A DNA stretch of 64,000 bases from Methanobacterium spitsbergense. GTDB lineage: Archaea > Methanobacteriota > Methanobacteria > Methanobacteriales > Methanobacteriaceae. Of the stretch, positions 29,707 to 39,928 are shown in pieces. The stretch lies in assembly GCF_019931065.1 (NCBI RefSeq), contig NZ_JAIOUQ010000009.1, positions 5,999 to 69,998 on the forward strand. The letters are read 5' to 3'. Under the pieces are notes generated by a model that saw only the letters and a list, made by a program, of their open reading frames with translations, ran no database searches and had not been told where the DNA came from. The first letter of the stretch is position 1; every line of letters starts with the position of its first letter. Position numbers and translations under genes: made by a program.

Positions 29707-29952
29707 ATGGAAAGAGTTTACATTATCCCATTAAGGGATGTTAAAAGAGTACCGAGGACCATAAGGTCTCCTAAGGCAATTAGATTGGTAAGAGAATTCC
29801 TAAAAAAACACATGAAATCTGATGATATCAAAATAGATACCTCTGTTAACGAGAAAATATGGGAGAGAGGAATTCAAAAGGTACCACCAAAAATCAAAGT
29901 GAAGGCAGTAAAGGAAGAGGATGGTTCTGTATCAGTCACCTTAGTAGAATAG
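29707..29952 (+). CDS. rpl31e: Ribosomal protein L31e
   Basis: This 81-residue protein has the eL31 pattern: [56 protein letters not shown]. It is located near the tunnel exit. A TAGGTGATTTAA leader overlaps the rpl39e stop. It is 8 bp before eif6. Confidence 0.97.
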   Translation: MERVYIIPLRDVKRVPRTIRSPKAIRLVREFLKKHMKSDDIKIDTSVNEKIWERGIQKVPPKIKVKAVKEEDGSVSVTLVE

Positions 29953-29960
29953 GTGAGTTT

Positions 29961-30635
29961 ATGATTAGAAGGATTAATATTGGCGGAAGCCCAAATCTTG
30001 GCGTTTCAATATCAGCCACAGAAAAAATTGCTATTACTCCTACAAATATATTGGATGGAATGGTTGATTTGATAACAGAATGTTTAGATGTTTCGGTTAT
30101 CAAAACCCCTATCAGTGGAAGTAACTTGACTGGGGCCTTAACATGCGGAAATTCAAATGGTGTAGTTGTTTCAAAGTATGCCTTTGACAATGAGTTAGAA
30201 ATAATCAGAGAAGAAGGAATTGAAGTTGAGAGAATACCAGACAAACTCACTGCAGTAGGAAATATTATCCTTGCAAATGACTTTGGGGCACTCGTGCATC
30301 CACTTATCTCAGATAAAGCCATTGAAACAATATCCCATGTTTTAGACGTTGAAGTTCAAAGAGGAAGTATAGCAAATTTTAAAATTACAGGATCAGTTGC
30401 AAGAGCAACCAACAAAGGAGTATTAGTACATCCAGCTGCTAGCGAGGATGAAATTGAATTTATTGAAAAATTATTCAAAACTCCTGTAGATGTGGGAACC
30501 GTTAACAACGGAACACAACTTGTAGGTGCTTGTGCAGTAGCCAACTCAAAGGGAGTTATGGTGGGACTGAACACAACAGGTCCTGAACTTGCAAGAATAG
30601 AGGAAGCATTTGGTTTTCTTGAGGGATATTTATGA
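29961..30635 (+). CDS. eif6: Translation initiation factor 6 (aIF6)
   Basis: This 224-residue anti-association factor begins MIRRINIGGSPNLGVSISAT; a longer upstream frame only overlaps rpl31e. The five-fold pseudo-symmetric repeats are visible as GALTCGNSNGVVVS, LANDFGALVHPLISDKA, SVARATNKGVLVHPAA and GACAVANSKGVMVG. It binds the large subunit and blocks premature joining. NMD3, its eukaryotic partner, is encoded at 13.4 kb. It shares ATGA with the next gene. Confidence 0.96.
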   Translation: MIRRINIGGSPNLGVSISATEKIAITPTNILDGMVDLITECLDVSVIKTPISGSNLTGALTCGNSNGVVVSKYAFDNELEIIREEGIEVERIPDKLTAVGNIILANDFGALVHPLISDKAIETISHVLDVEVQRGSIANFKITGSVARATNKGVLVHPAASEDEIEFIEKLFKTPVDVGTVNNGTQLVGACAVANSKGVMVGLNTTGPELARIEEAFGFLEGYL

Positions 30636-30862
30636 AGACAAAGATATTTAGAGTTCAGGGAAAATTTATGATGGGCCAAGGCCTTAAACACTTCACAAAA
30701 GAGTTAAAAGCTATAAGTGAAGACGACATACGTGAAAAAATATATTCTGAGTTTGGAAGCAAACATAGGATAGGTAGAAGCAAGATATTCATTGATGATA
30801 TCAAAGAGATCTCTATTGAAGAATCTGTAGATCCAATCATCAAAGCATTATCCAACAGGTGA
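30632..30862 (+). CDS. rplX: Ribosomal protein L18a/LX
   Basis: This 76-residue protein MKTKIFRVQGKFMMGQ ... EKIYSEFGSKHRIGRSKIFI is archaeal LX, related to one half of eukaryotic eL20 (L18a). It overlaps eif6 by four bases (ATGA), which is typical coupling. The conserved order eif6-LX-pfdA-ftsY supports the call. Confidence 0.94.
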   Translation: MKTKIFRVQGKFMMGQGLKHFTKELKAISEDDIREKIYSEFGSKHRIGRSKIFIDDIKEISIEESVDPIIKALSNR

Positions 30863-30866
30863 TCTG

Positions 30867-31289
30867 ATGGAAGATAAACAAAGACTTGAAGCGTTGGTGA
30901 ATGAACTGAATACATATCAAGGACAGGCAGAAGTACTTCAGCAACAAATCGATACTTTAAACGCAACAATTACCGAACTCCAAGTTGCTATGGACACTTT
31001 GGAAACTGTTAAAGGAGAAGATAATAAAGAAACACTAGTACCAATAGGTGCAGGATCCTTCCTTATAACAGAATTAAAAAATACTGAAGAAGTCATAATT
31101 GGTCTTGGAGCAGGGGTTGCTGTTAAAAAGACAGTAGATGATGCTAAAGAAACTATAGCCGAACAAAAGAAAGAACTTGAAGAGCTTAAAGAAAAAATGG
31201 CATCGGATCTTCAAAAGATAACCGAATACATAATGCAGAGGAGTCCTGAAGCAGAGGAACTAATGCAGAAAGTTGAAGGAGAAGTCTAA
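30867..31289 (+). CDS. pfdA: Prefoldin alpha subunit
   Basis: This 140-residue protein has two long coiled-coil helices (residues about 3-50 and 90-135) joined by a beta-hairpin core with VPIGAGSFLITELKN and EVIIGLGAGVAVKK. That is the prefoldin alpha layout; alpha2-beta4 prefoldin hands unfolded proteins to the thermosome. AGGTGATCTG precedes the ATG, five bases after LX. It is followed by ftsY. Confidence 0.94.
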   Translation: MEDKQRLEALVNELNTYQGQAEVLQQQIDTLNATITELQVAMDTLETVKGEDNKETLVPIGAGSFLITELKNTEEVIIGLGAGVAVKKTVDDAKETIAEQKKELEELKEKMASDLQKITEYIMQRSPEAEELMQKVEGEV

Positions 31290-31352
31290 ATTAGATTATT
31301 CCTTTTACCTTTGTTAAATAATTATATTTAAATTTAAGGGAGTGAAAACTCT

Positions 31353-32600
31353 TTGTTTGAATCACTTAAAAAGAAGTTTACAGGTACAATTGGAAAGATA
31401 TCAGATAAAGTAACAGCAGAAGAAGAATTAGAAGCTGCATCAGAGGAAACAGAGGTTGTTAAATCTACTGAAAAATCTGAATCTCCTAAATCTGTTGAGA
31501 AACCTGATACAAAACCTGTGGATGATAGATCGTCTGAAACAGAATCAAAAGTTGAAGACGGAAAAAAATCAGGAATGTTGGGATTTCTTCGTGGAAAACC
31601 CAATGAAACTGATGAAATTAAAGATGAGAAATCAATTGTAAAAGAATCTTCAGAATTGGAAACTCCAATTTCTGATGAAACTGAACTCATCGAATCAGAA
31701 ACTTCTGAAAAATCAGATGATAAATCAGGCATATTCTCTTTTGTTAGAAATAAAACCATATCTGAAAAAGATATAGATGATATTTTATTTGAACTTGAAT
31801 TAGCACTATTAGAAGGCGACGTAGCAATGGATGTTGCTGAGAAAATAATTAATTCTGTTAAGGACGATTTGATTGGCCGTAAAATACGGCGTAGAAGCGA
31901 TGTTACAGATTTTACACGAGATGCTCTAAAAAAGGCAATATCAAATATTTTAGATATTGAAAGCAAAGATGTGATTTCACTTGCAGAAAATGCTAAAAAA
32001 TCTGGTGAACCATTAAAAATAATGTTTGTGGGAATAAATGGTACTGGAAAAACCACTACAATTGCCAAAATTTCAACTTACTTCTTAGAAAAGGGATATA
32101 CGCCAGTTATTGCAGCTTCAGATACTTTCAGGGCGGGTGCAATTGAACAGTTAACCCATCATGCCGATAAATTAGGAGTTAAAATAATTAAACATAAGAA
32201 AGGTGCAGATCCTGCTGCTGTGGCATTTGATGCAGTTGAACATGCTAAGGCAAAGGGCAAAGAATTGGTTCTTGTTGATACTGCTGGTCGAATGCAGACA
32301 AATATTAATTTAATGGATGAAATGAAGAAAATTAAACGTGTTATACATCCTGATCTGATTATATATGTTGGTGACGCATTAACAGGGAATGATTCAGTTG
32401 AACAAGCTCAAAAATTCAATGAGGCTGTTGGAATTGATGGTATAATCCTAACAAAAGCTGATGCTGATGCCAAGGGTGGCGCAGCCCTGTCAATTGGATA
32501 TGTAATACAAAAACCAATATTATTTTTAGGAGTAGGGCAGTCTTATTCGGATATAATTGAGTTTAAACCCGAATGGATGGTTGAACAGATTATAGGATAA
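31353..32600 (+). CDS. ftsY: Signal recognition particle receptor FtsY
   Basis: This 415-residue protein starts at TTG after AAGGGAGTGA. An acidic, Glu/Ser-rich A region (residues about 20-135) is followed by the NG domain. The GTPase motifs are FVGINGTGKTTTIAK (G1), DTFRAGAIEQL, DTAGRMQTN (G3) and ILTKADADAKGG (G4). It docks SRP-bound ribosomes at the membrane. It closes the operon that began with rnp4. Confidence 0.97.
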   Translation: MFESLKKKFTGTIGKISDKVTAEEELEAASEETEVVKSTEKSESPKSVEKPDTKPVDDRSSETESKVEDGKKSGMLGFLRGKPNETDEIKDEKSIVKESSELETPISDETELIESETSEKSDDKSGIFSFVRNKTISEKDIDDILFELELALLEGDVAMDVAEKIINSVKDDLIGRKIRRRSDVTDFTRDALKKAISNILDIESKDVISLAENAKKSGEPLKIMFVGINGTGKTTTIAKISTYFLEKGYTPVIAASDTFRAGAIEQLTHHADKLGVKIIKHKKGADPAAVAFDAVEHAKAKGKELVLVDTAGRMQTNINLMDEMKKIKRVIHPDLIIYVGDALTGNDSVEQAQKFNEAVGIDGIILTKADADAKGGAALSIGYVIQKPILFLGVGQSYSDIIEFKPEWMVEQIIG

Positions 32601-32676
32601 TTAACAGATTTTCTTTTAATGAATAAAAATCTTTGTAATTATTCTAATTTTAAAAATTTAAAAAAAATAAAAATAT

Positions 32677-33180
32677 TTAATCTATTCTATCTTCTACTTG
32701 TTTTTGGTCTAAATTAAGTATCAAATAATCTCCCATAGCATCTATATCTTCGTCAGATATCATAATATGTTTTTTGTTTAGAGTGCCACCTGTTGTTACA
32801 ACGATATTGTGTATGAGGCAACCCTTTGGATCTATCAGCATATCTGTGATCTTTCCTACGTCCATCCCACTTTTGGTTAGAACTGTTTTTCCAATGAAAT
32901 CTTTATATTTTGTTGCATTACCCAGGAAATCATCAATCTTATCAACTTTGACCTGTTCTTCTAACCCTGCTTTATCGATTTTTAACTGTAAATAATCTCC
33001 AATCTCGGCTATATCTTCTTCAACTATTACCAAATATTTTTTGCTCAAGGCAGAACCCATTGATACAAATATCTTGTCTACAAGACATTTTTTAAAGACA
33101 ACAGCAATTTCCGCTACTTTACCCACTTCATTTGCTTCTTTATCAAGTACTTTCATTCCAATAAACTCGTTGGCTTTCAT
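32677..33180 (-). CDS. Protein with two PRC-barrel domains
   Basis: This 167-residue protein is an internal duplication. Residues about 1-80 start MKANEFIGMKVLDKEANEVG and residues about 90-165 start YKDFIGKTVLTKSGMDVGKI. Both end with a KKYLVI/KKHIMI, GDYL pattern. PRC-barrels bind protein partners such as RNA-processing or photosystem proteins; archaeal ones have been proposed to act in cell division and RNA metabolism. A CAGGAGAAACG leader precedes the ATG. The partner here is unknown. Confidence 0.85.
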   Translation of the reverse strand: MKANEFIGMKVLDKEANEVGKVAEIAVVFKKCLVDKIFVSMGSALSKKYLVIVEEDIAEIGDYLQLKIDKAGLEEQVKVDKIDDFLGNATKYKDFIGKTVLTKSGMDVGKITDMLIDPKGCLIHNIVVTTGGTLNKKHIMISDEDIDAMGDYLILNLDQKQVEDRID

Positions 33181-33282
33181 GTTTCGTTTCTCCTGAGGAA
33201 TAATTTGATCTTGTATGGTGTATATTTGCTAATATTATGTGTTTATTATTATAAATATCTTGTTTTTTTATTAAAATCGTGT

Positions 33283-34041
33283 TTATAGTTTTGTTCCACA
33301 ATAAACAGCCGATCCATAGTACTTCCAAACAATATCAATATTTTTAAATCCTATTTCATTTAACCATTGAAGATGTTTGATTAATGGAGCTGGAAAATCT
33401 TCCTCCTCATGTTTTGGTAGCCATTTTTCTTCAACTTCTTCCTTTGGTACATTCTGTAACATGAATTCAACCCATTTTTCCGTATAAATTTCGTTCAAAC
33501 TTTCATTTGATCCAAGAACACTGTCTGAATTAAGGAAAACTCCTCCCTTACTTAAAACACCATAAATTCTCATGTAGAATCTCTTTTTTTCTTCATCTGT
33601 TTTTATATGATGAAGTGCAAGAGAGGAAACAACAACATCGTATTTTGCTTCAAAATCAAATTCAGCGAAGTCTCCAGTATAATATTTTATGTCGTTGTAA
33701 TCTTCAAGTTTGATCTTTGCCATTTCTATCATATTCTCAGCAATATCTATACAGTCAATCATTGCTCTGGGAAATCTTTCTTTAACCGCTTTAGATACAT
33801 TTCCTGTTCCGCAACCTAGATCAAGCACTTTAAATTTATCGGAAACATTATATGGTAATGCAGTAATCATAGAATCTATCATTTCAGAGTACAATGGTAT
33901 CAATTGTTGAATGGTTTTGTCAAATTCTTCTGCTTCTTCTTCAAAATGTTTTTTAACGTTTTCCAAATTGCTATCCCCTTTAAATTTATTGAAAAAATTA
34001 GTTATTTCCAATGTAATATTTATTTTAGAATCTAACTTCAT
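33283..34041 (-). CDS. Class I SAM-dependent methyltransferase
   Basis: This 252-residue protein has the Rossmann motif VLDLGCGTGNVSKAV (near residue 71), the acidic IDIAENM (motif II) and VVVSSLALHHIKTDEEK (motif IV). This is a methyltransferase of the UbiE/tRNA-cmo5U (CmoA) shape. The substrate cannot be deduced: the C-terminal region (WLNEIGFKNIDIVWKYYGSA) is general to the group. It stands between the PRC-barrel and the dCTP deaminase-like gene. Confidence 0.85.
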   Translation of the reverse strand: MKLDSKINITLEITNFFNKFKGDSNLENVKKHFEEEAEEFDKTIQQLIPLYSEMIDSMITALPYNVSDKFKVLDLGCGTGNVSKAVKERFPRAMIDCIDIAENMIEMAKIKLEDYNDIKYYTGDFAEFDFEAKYDVVVSSLALHHIKTDEEKKRFYMRIYGVLSKGGVFLNSDSVLGSNESLNEIYTEKWVEFMLQNVPKEEVEEKWLPKHEEEDFPAPLIKHLQWLNEIGFKNIDIVWKYYGSAVYCGTKL

Positions 34042-34148
34042 CTTAAATTTAGGGGTAAAAAATTAAATCAGGAAAAACAATTTAAGCATTCAAAGCATAG
34101 AATTAAAAAAGTAACTTAGATAATTAAAATTTTTATGAGGTTAACTAA

Positions 34149-34604
34149 ATGCTTGGAGAAAATGAACTAAAAAAATTATTTCCAGATTTCAAAGAACTTG
34201 TACAACCTTCAGGAATTGATTTAAGAATTAATGAAGTTTTCATACAAGTTGGACCAGGATCATTAATTGACAATGAAAAAAATCTACCTGAACTAGAAAA
34301 GTTAGAACCCCCTATTTATGTATTAAAACCTAAAACAGCATATCTTGTAACTATAGACCGGAAAATAAAGATACCAAAAGGCTGTTCAATGCTCTATCTA
34401 CCACGTTCTACTCTTTTAAGATCATTTATATCTGTTCACACTGCTGTGGGTGACCCGGGATTTTATGGAACACTACAATTTATGGTATACAATTATGGAG
34501 AATTTGATTATACAGTTAAAAAGGGTGAAAGAATAGCACAGGGTGTTGTGTTTGATGTTACTGGTTCTGGTGAATACAATGGAAGCTACCAGGAAGATGA
34601 ATAA
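34149..34604 (+). CDS. dCTP deaminase/dUTPase family protein
   Basis: This 151-residue trimeric-dUTPase-fold protein has VQPSGIDLRINEVF at residues 18-31, YLPRSTLLRSFISVHTA, VGDPGFYGTLQFMVYN and KKGERIAQGVVFD, the five dUTPase/DCD motifs. It is shorter than M. jannaschii bifunctional dCTP deaminase (about 200 residues), so dUTP diphosphatase is as likely as dCTP deamination. It supplies dUMP for thymidylate and keeps dUTP low. GAGGTTAACTAA precedes the ATG. Confidence 0.85.
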   Translation: MLGENELKKLFPDFKELVQPSGIDLRINEVFIQVGPGSLIDNEKNLPELEKLEPPIYVLKPKTAYLVTIDRKIKIPKGCSMLYLPRSTLLRSFISVHTAVGDPGFYGTLQFMVYNYGEFDYTVKKGERIAQGVVFDVTGSGEYNGSYQEDE

Positions 34605-34694
34605 AAATCAGAAACAATTTCTTTGTATAAACTCATATTGAATCAGTACAATTCTGTAATAAAATCTATCCATAAAATTTAAAATTGAGAATAT

Positions 34695-35840
34695 TCAATG
34701 GTTAACTAGTCCTTCAAGACGTTTTATGGCATGATATTTATCTTTTTTTTCAAGTTTAGCTTGATCTAAAGCGTCTTTTAATGTTTGAATCGAATGATCA
34801 TAGACTTCACGATCAACTGGATAGGGATATCCATCCTTCCCACCATGGGTGAAGCTATACTTAACAGGATCCTCCCAACTTGGTGTTGAACCATATACAA
34901 GGTCTGATATCAATGCAAGTGCCCTTATCTTCTTTGGTCCCATTCCCTCGAGTGAAATCAATTCTTCATAATTTGAAGGTTGAATTTCCCATGCACGTTT
35001 CAAAACTTCAAATTCACGATTCGAAAGGTCTTGATTCAATACAGGATGATGGCGAGGCATTTTGAATTCATTGAAGTAGTTATCAAGTTTCATCTGTGAC
35101 TTTGATAGTATAGGTGTTCTATCCTTAAAATATTTCTTTAAGTGTTCAGGGTTGTCGCAAATGAGATCTACACTAACATTCCTTGCTTCATTACTATCCA
35201 TGGAAGTCATATCCAGTGTTTTTGGGTTTTGGATATCACAGCAGATCCCCATATGTGGTTCTTCAAGGTAATTATCAGCTGATTCGCCTAGCCAATGATA
35301 TCTCCTAGCATAACGAGTTTCTTGGTTCATTCCCTGTTGAATTACAGCCCAATTTCCCCCTTCTGTTAACAAGAATGAATGATGGTAAAGTTGATAACCA
35401 TCCTGTATACATGAATTGTCGATCTTGGCCGATATTTTGCTTGAATGGATTAGATCTTCAATTTTTGTTGTGGACAGAGAAAATATATCTCCAGCAGCTT
35501 CAATATCTGCAGGTGTTTTTCTCGATGCCCTTCCTTTTCCTCCTGCAACTATCATTCCATGTTCTTCTGGATTGATGGCCATTTTCAATGCACCACATGT
35601 AGTCGTAGTTGTTCCTGAAGAATGCCAATCAAAACCCAATACACAAGAGAAGGCTTGGAACCAGTGAGGATTGGAGATACGTCTTAAAAATTCATCTGAA
35701 TCATATTCATAGAGCATCACATCCACAACGCCTGTTGTTAATTTTACCATCCTATTAAACAGCCATTTAGGTGCTTTACCTCCATGAAGGGGTAGATTAA
35801 CAACTCCTCGTCTTGATTGCATAAATTTTAACCTTTCCAT
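34695..35840 (-). CDS. DUF763 family protein
   Basis: This 381-residue protein has the DUF763 signatures RRGVVNLPLHGGKAPKWLFN, ALGFDWHSSGTTTTTCGALK-like (here VLGFDWHSSGTTTT), AGGKGRASRKTP and YHWLGESADNYLEEPH. A helix-hairpin-helix-like segment (SLEGMGPKKIRALALISDL) lies near residue 295, suggesting contact with nucleic acid. The family is widespread in archaea and some bacteria, and I know of no proven function. It converges with the dCTP deaminase-like gene. Confidence 0.88.
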   Translation of the reverse strand: MERLKFMQSRRGVVNLPLHGGKAPKWLFNRMVKLTTGVVDVMLYEYDSDEFLRRISNPHWFQAFSCVLGFDWHSSGTTTTTCGALKMAINPEEHGMIVAGGKGRASRKTPADIEAAGDIFSLSTTKIEDLIHSSKISAKIDNSCIQDGYQLYHHSFLLTEGGNWAVIQQGMNQETRYARRYHWLGESADNYLEEPHMGICCDIQNPKTLDMTSMDSNEARNVSVDLICDNPEHLKKYFKDRTPILSKSQMKLDNYFNEFKMPRHHPVLNQDLSNREFEVLKRAWEIQPSNYEELISLEGMGPKKIRALALISDLVYGSTPSWEDPVKYSFTHGGKDGYPYPVDREVYDHSIQTLKDALDQAKLEKKDKYHAIKRLEGLVNH

Positions 35841-36001
35841 GATGATTATTATTTGGATAGAACGTTATTCCTAAATTTCTAAGTTTTTGTCTATTCCTTT
35901 ATTTATATCATATAATATCCATATCATACCTAAACAATACTATTAATTTCATATGGAACAAATATTATTTATTAGTTTAATATAAATTTAGAGGAGTAAA
36001 A

Positions 36002-36151
36002 ATGCCTATAAACCAGACGGAAACAAATCTTCATGCAATAACAGTTACAATAGCATATCTTGAAAAACAGGAAAGTCCTGATGAAAAAATTTTAAAAAAA
36101 TTAAAAGATGAAAGGACAAGTCTTTTGAAAAAATTGAGGGTAATGGAATAA
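36002..36151 (+). CDS. Small helical protein (49 aa), unknown function
   Basis: An ATG at 36002, preceded by GAGGAGTAAAA, opens a frame of 49 codons ending TAA at 36149-36151. The peptide MPINQTETNLHAITVTIAYL ... LKDERTSLLKKLRVME is highly charged and largely helical, probably a short coiled-coil hairpin. The strong ribosome binding site and the sensible composition argue for a real gene. It lies alone between the DUF763 gene (divergent) and nadA (convergent). Confidence 0.6.
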   Translation: MPINQTETNLHAITVTIAYLEKQESPDEKILKKLKDERTSLLKKLRVME

Positions 36152-36239
36152 TCTTTAAAAAAATATTTTTTTAATTTAAAACTTTTAATATGTCTGAAAT
36201 AAAATAAAGAATTAATAAAAAAAATAATTAATTTTTTAT

Positions 36240-37157
36240 TTAAGATATCTCAAGCATTTTATCTATTGCATTTTTTGCTTTCTCAGCCACATCTGTTGGG
36301 ACTTTGACAACAAATTCTTGATTAATAAGAGAATTTTTCACTTTCTCAAGTGTGTGTAATTTCATATTTTCACATATTGCTTCATTGAGTGCAGGAATTA
36401 TGGTTTTACCTGGATTTTCCCTTCTAAGCCTTGTAACTAGATCCACTTCTGTTCCTATTATGAAGGTGTTTTTCGGAGACTCTGCAACATGTTTAATCAT
36501 GCCTCCTGTACTCTGAACATAATCTGCATATTCTTGAACCTCTGGATCGCACTCAGGATGTACAAGTATGTCAGCGTCAGGATGTTTTTCCCTTAAGAAA
36601 TACAGATCCCCTAAGTTAAACATTTTATGCACATAACAATGTCCACTTTCAGGTGCAGGAATTATCTCCTTATCTTTTACTTGATGAGAAACATACCAAG
36701 CAAGGTTCATATCCGGACCAAATAATATTCTGTTTTCATCAAGACTTTCTACTACTTTTACAGCATTTGCAGACGTACAAAGTATATCTGCTTCAGCTTT
36801 TGCCCCGGCAAGTGTATTTACATAGAGAACCACAGCTGCATCAGGATATCTTTCTTTATATATTCTAAGTTCATCAGCAGTTAGCATATGTGCCATGGGA
36901 CATTCTGCTTCTTTATCAGGTAATACTATTCGTTTATTTGGATTCAAAATAGCTGCTGTTTCTGCCATGAAATCCACTCCGCAAAATACAACTAGATCAG
37001 AGTCAACAATCTGAGAAGCTTTTATGCAGAGCTCAAGTGAGTCTCCAATAAAATCCGCAATTTCCTGTATATCTCCAGTTTGATAATTATGTGCCAGTAT
37101 TATAGCATTTTTATCTTTTTTGAGTGCTATGATCTCTTTCTGAAGTTCATTTAACAT
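36240..37157 (-). CDS. nadA: Quinolinate synthase
   Basis: This 305-residue protein condenses iminoaspartate with dihydroxyacetone phosphate to give quinolinate for NAD synthesis. It has AHNYQTGDIQEIADFIGDSL, FCGVDFMAETAAILNP, CTSANAV, HPECDPEVQEYAD and FIIGTEVDLVTRL. Three separated cysteines should hold the 4Fe-4S cluster. ATG 37157 follows AAAGGATGATAAT; a longer in-frame start at 37205 lacks such a site. It lies about 240 bp downstream of the MTA phosphorylase-like gene. Confidence 0.95.
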   Translation of the reverse strand: MLNELQKEIIALKKDKNAIILAHNYQTGDIQEIADFIGDSLELCIKASQIVDSDLVVFCGVDFMAETAAILNPNKRIVLPDKEAECPMAHMLTADELRIYKERYPDAAVVLYVNTLAGAKAEADILCTSANAVKVVESLDENRILFGPDMNLAWYVSHQVKDKEIIPAPESGHCYVHKMFNLGDLYFLREKHPDADILVHPECDPEVQEYADYVQSTGGMIKHVAESPKNTFIIGTEVDLVTRLRRENPGKTIIPALNEAICENMKLHTLEKVKNSLINQEFVVKVPTDVAEKAKNAIDKMLEIS

Positions 37158-37397
37158 ATTATCATCCTTTAAATAATTTAAATAAGTTTTTATAATTTTA
37201 TTCATCTAAAAATTCAGATATGGGTTAGAATATTTATTCTTATGGGGGTACACGACTTATAAATTAATTATATTTTATTAATAATCCAACTTTTATTCTG
37301 TATCGTTCAATATATATTATGTACTGGTTTTCAACTTTAGATTACTTATAATAATATTGGAGTTACCGTTGATTAAACACCATGTTATTTCTAGACA

Positions 37398-38174
37398 TCA
37401 TATCTCCGCACCTTTAAGTGCACCCATGCAGTGACAACTTCTTTCTTCAGACATTTTGGAGATGGAGATATCCATGAGCTTTACCAGATCATGTTTTTTC
37501 CTATCCATTATTTCAAAAACTTCATCTATGGTTAGATTGGTAGGAGATATTGAAGCCGCATAGTTGGACACGGTACATATACTTGCATAACACATTTCAA
37601 GTTCACGTGCCAATACTGCTTCTGGTATTCCAGTCATGCCAACAATTGTACCACCAATCATATGAAACATCTGAATTTCTGCAGGTGTTTCAAATCTTGG
37701 CCCCTCTGTACATACATAAACACCACCATCAATAACATCACCCGAAGATTTTATAGTACTTCTCAGTTCATTACAGTAGGGTTCTGTAACATCAATGTGA
37801 ACTGTTCTGTCATCATAAAAAGATCCCTTCCTTATTTTGGTAAAATCAATAAAGTCATGAGGGATAACAAAATCTCCTGGATTCACTGATCTTTCAAGTG
37901 ATCCTACTGCATTGGTAGCTAATATTCTTTCTACACCCAATTTTTTCATTGCATAAATATTTGCACGGTAATTAATCATGTGTGGGGGATTTGAATGTCC
38001 TTTTGCATGTCTTGGCATGAAAGCCACACGTTTGCCATGAAGTTGAAATAGAGAAATCTCAGGAGAATTCCCATAAGGCGTTTTTATAACGCGTTTATCA
38101 ATTTCATCACCCATGGTTACAATTTCATAAACTCCAGTACCGCCTATAATTCCTATCATTTTTTTATTTCCCAT
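37398..38174 (-). CDS. Methylthioadenosine/methylthioinosine phosphorylase family protein
   Basis: This 258-residue PNP/MTAP family protein has IGIIGGTGVYEI, FMPRHAKGHSNPPHMINYRAN, ATNAVGSLERSVNPGDFVIP, TEGPRFETPAEIQMF and VGMTGIPEAVLARELEMCYA. After these comes SNYAASIS: an Asn where adenosine-specific MTAPs have Asp, which points to 6-oxopurine (methylthioinosine-type) specificity as in methanogen MTIP. It recycles the methylthioribosyl by-product of polyamine and radical SAM metabolism. It is 42 bp downstream of rtcB, same strand. Confidence 0.88.
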   Translation of the reverse strand: MGNKKMIGIIGGTGVYEIVTMGDEIDKRVIKTPYGNSPEISLFQLHGKRVAFMPRHAKGHSNPPHMINYRANIYAMKKLGVERILATNAVGSLERSVNPGDFVIPHDFIDFTKIRKGSFYDDRTVHIDVTEPYCNELRSTIKSSGDVIDGGVYVCTEGPRFETPAEIQMFHMIGGTIVGMTGIPEAVLARELEMCYASICTVSNYAASISPTNLTIDEVFEIMDRKKHDLVKLMDISISKMSEERSCHCMGALKGAEI

Positions 38175-38215
38175 AATTTTAAAAATATTGTTTATTATAA
38201 TAAAATAAAATGTAT

Positions 38216-39661
38216 TTACCCCTTTGCAACTCCAATGGGTATCATTTTACCTACTAATAATGAAATTCCTGCTTCATGACATGTTCTAACAACTTCATCC
38301 ACATCTTTATAAGCACCTGGTGCTTCTTCAGCTACAACGGGCATTGAATTAGCTTTTATAGTGATTCCTTTTGCTTCAAGCATCTTTTTAACTTCAACAC
38401 CATTGTATTCTCTTTTTGCTCCTGCTCTGCTCATTTTACGCCCTGCGCCATGTGCAGTGGAACCAAATGTTTCATCCATTGCTTTTCCTGTTCCATGAAG
38501 AATATAAGATGCAGTACCCATAGTACCCGGTATCATAACAGGTTGTCCAATTGACCGATATTCTTTTGGCACTTCTTCCCTTCCTGGTCCAAATGATCTT
38601 GTTGCCCCTTTTCTGTGTACATATACATCAGTTTTTTGGCCTTTAATGGTATGTGATTCTAATTTTGCAATATTGTGAGCCACATCATAAACAATACCCA
38701 TGTTCATATCATCTGCATCTCTATTGAAAACTTGTTCAAATGATTCCCTTACCCAATGTACTATCATTTGCCTATTGGTCCATGCATAGTTGGCAGCACA
38801 TGCCATGGCCTTGAAGTAATCCTGAGCTTCATCTGAATCTGCAGGCGCACATGCAAGCTGTCTGTCTGGTAGATTAATATTATATCTTTTATATGCCTTG
38901 TCCATAGTTCTTAGGTAGTCTGCACATACTTGATGTCCACAGCCCCTTGAACCAGAATGTATCATAATAGTGATTTGACCTTCCTCAATTCCAAAGATTT
39001 TAGCAGCATTTTCATCATATATTTCATCCATTTTCTGAATTTCTAGGAAATGATTTCCTGATCCAAGAGATCCTAATTGTGGTATCCCTCTTTTCTTGGC
39101 TTTATCACTAACCTTGGTAGAATCGGCTGCATCCATCTTTCCATTCTCTTCAAGATATTTGAGGTCAGATTCCCATCCGTAACCATTTTCAACAGCCCAT
39201 TTTGCACCATTGTCAAGTACGTCATCGATTTCTCCTTCCTTAAGCCTTAATTTACCTTTACTTCCTACTCCTGAAGGAATATTTTTGAAAAGTGTATCAA
39301 CAAGTTCGTTTATTCTTGGTTTGACATCATCTTCGGTTAGGTTGGTTCTTAATAATCTTACTCCGCAGTTAATATCAAATCCAACACCACCTGGACTGAT
39401 AACTCCATTTTTAGCACTGAAAGCTCCAACACCACCAATACTGAATCCATACCCAAAGTGAATATCCGGAAGTCCTATTGAAAACTTTTGAATACCCGGA
39501 AGACAAGCTACATTTGCAACTTGATCAATGGCACCTTTTTCAACAGTTTTTATAGCTTTATCGTCCAAATATATTCTTCCAGGAACTCTCATCCCTTTTT
39601 TGTACTCTGTTGGAATCTCCCAAACACATTCTCTTATTTTTTTCAATTCTTCTATAACCAT
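38216..39661 (-). CDS. rtcB: RtcB tRNA-splicing ligase
   Basis: This 481-residue RNA ligase joins 2',3'-cyclic phosphate and 5'-OH ends of tRNA halves. Metal and GMP-binding residues are seen: Cys99 in [32 protein letters not shown], and the guanylylated His in [16 protein letters not shown]. There is no intein, unlike several archaeal RtcBs. ATG 39661 follows GGAGAG, so the longer TTG start is unlikely. Its activator archease is encoded 3.3 kb away at 43.0 kb. Confidence 0.96.
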   Translation of the reverse strand: MVIEELKKIRECVWEIPTEYKKGMRVPGRIYLDDKAIKTVEKGAIDQVANVACLPGIQKFSIGLPDIHFGYGFSIGGVGAFSAKNGVISPGGVGFDINCGVRLLRTNLTEDDVKPRINELVDTLFKNIPSGVGSKGKLRLKEGEIDDVLDNGAKWAVENGYGWESDLKYLEENGKMDAADSTKVSDKAKKRGIPQLGSLGSGNHFLEIQKMDEIYDENAAKIFGIEEGQITIMIHSGSRGCGHQVCADYLRTMDKAYKRYNINLPDRQLACAPADSDEAQDYFKAMACAANYAWTNRQMIVHWVRESFEQVFNRDADDMNMGIVYDVAHNIAKLESHTIKGQKTDVYVHRKGATRSFGPGREEVPKEYRSIGQPVMIPGTMGTASYILHGTGKAMDETFGSTAHGAGRKMSRAGAKREYNGVEVKKMLEAKGITIKANSMPVVAEEAPGAYKDVDEVVRTCHEAGISLLVGKMIPIGVAKG

Positions 39662-39928
39662 AAACAACTCTCCAAAACAGAAACTAATATTATAAATATT
39701 GCTTTTAAAAACAATGATTCATCCCATAAATCTAATTTAATATCTAATTATTTCTAAATCATGTTTTAAAACTTTTTATATTCTATTAAAGTAATTTAAC
39801 CACAAATAACTAAGATAATTTATTGATTAAATATTCCCATAATATATGATTTTATGTTCCAACTCATATAATTTTATTCCCTTAATATTATTATCTGGCA
39901 ATGGAATTGTATTGTTTAATAATTGATA

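Noticed and set aside
31334..32068. Minus-strand open frame of 244 codons
   Set aside because: Antisense shadow of the acidic and GTPase regions of ftsY; Ser/Phe-rich with no family match.
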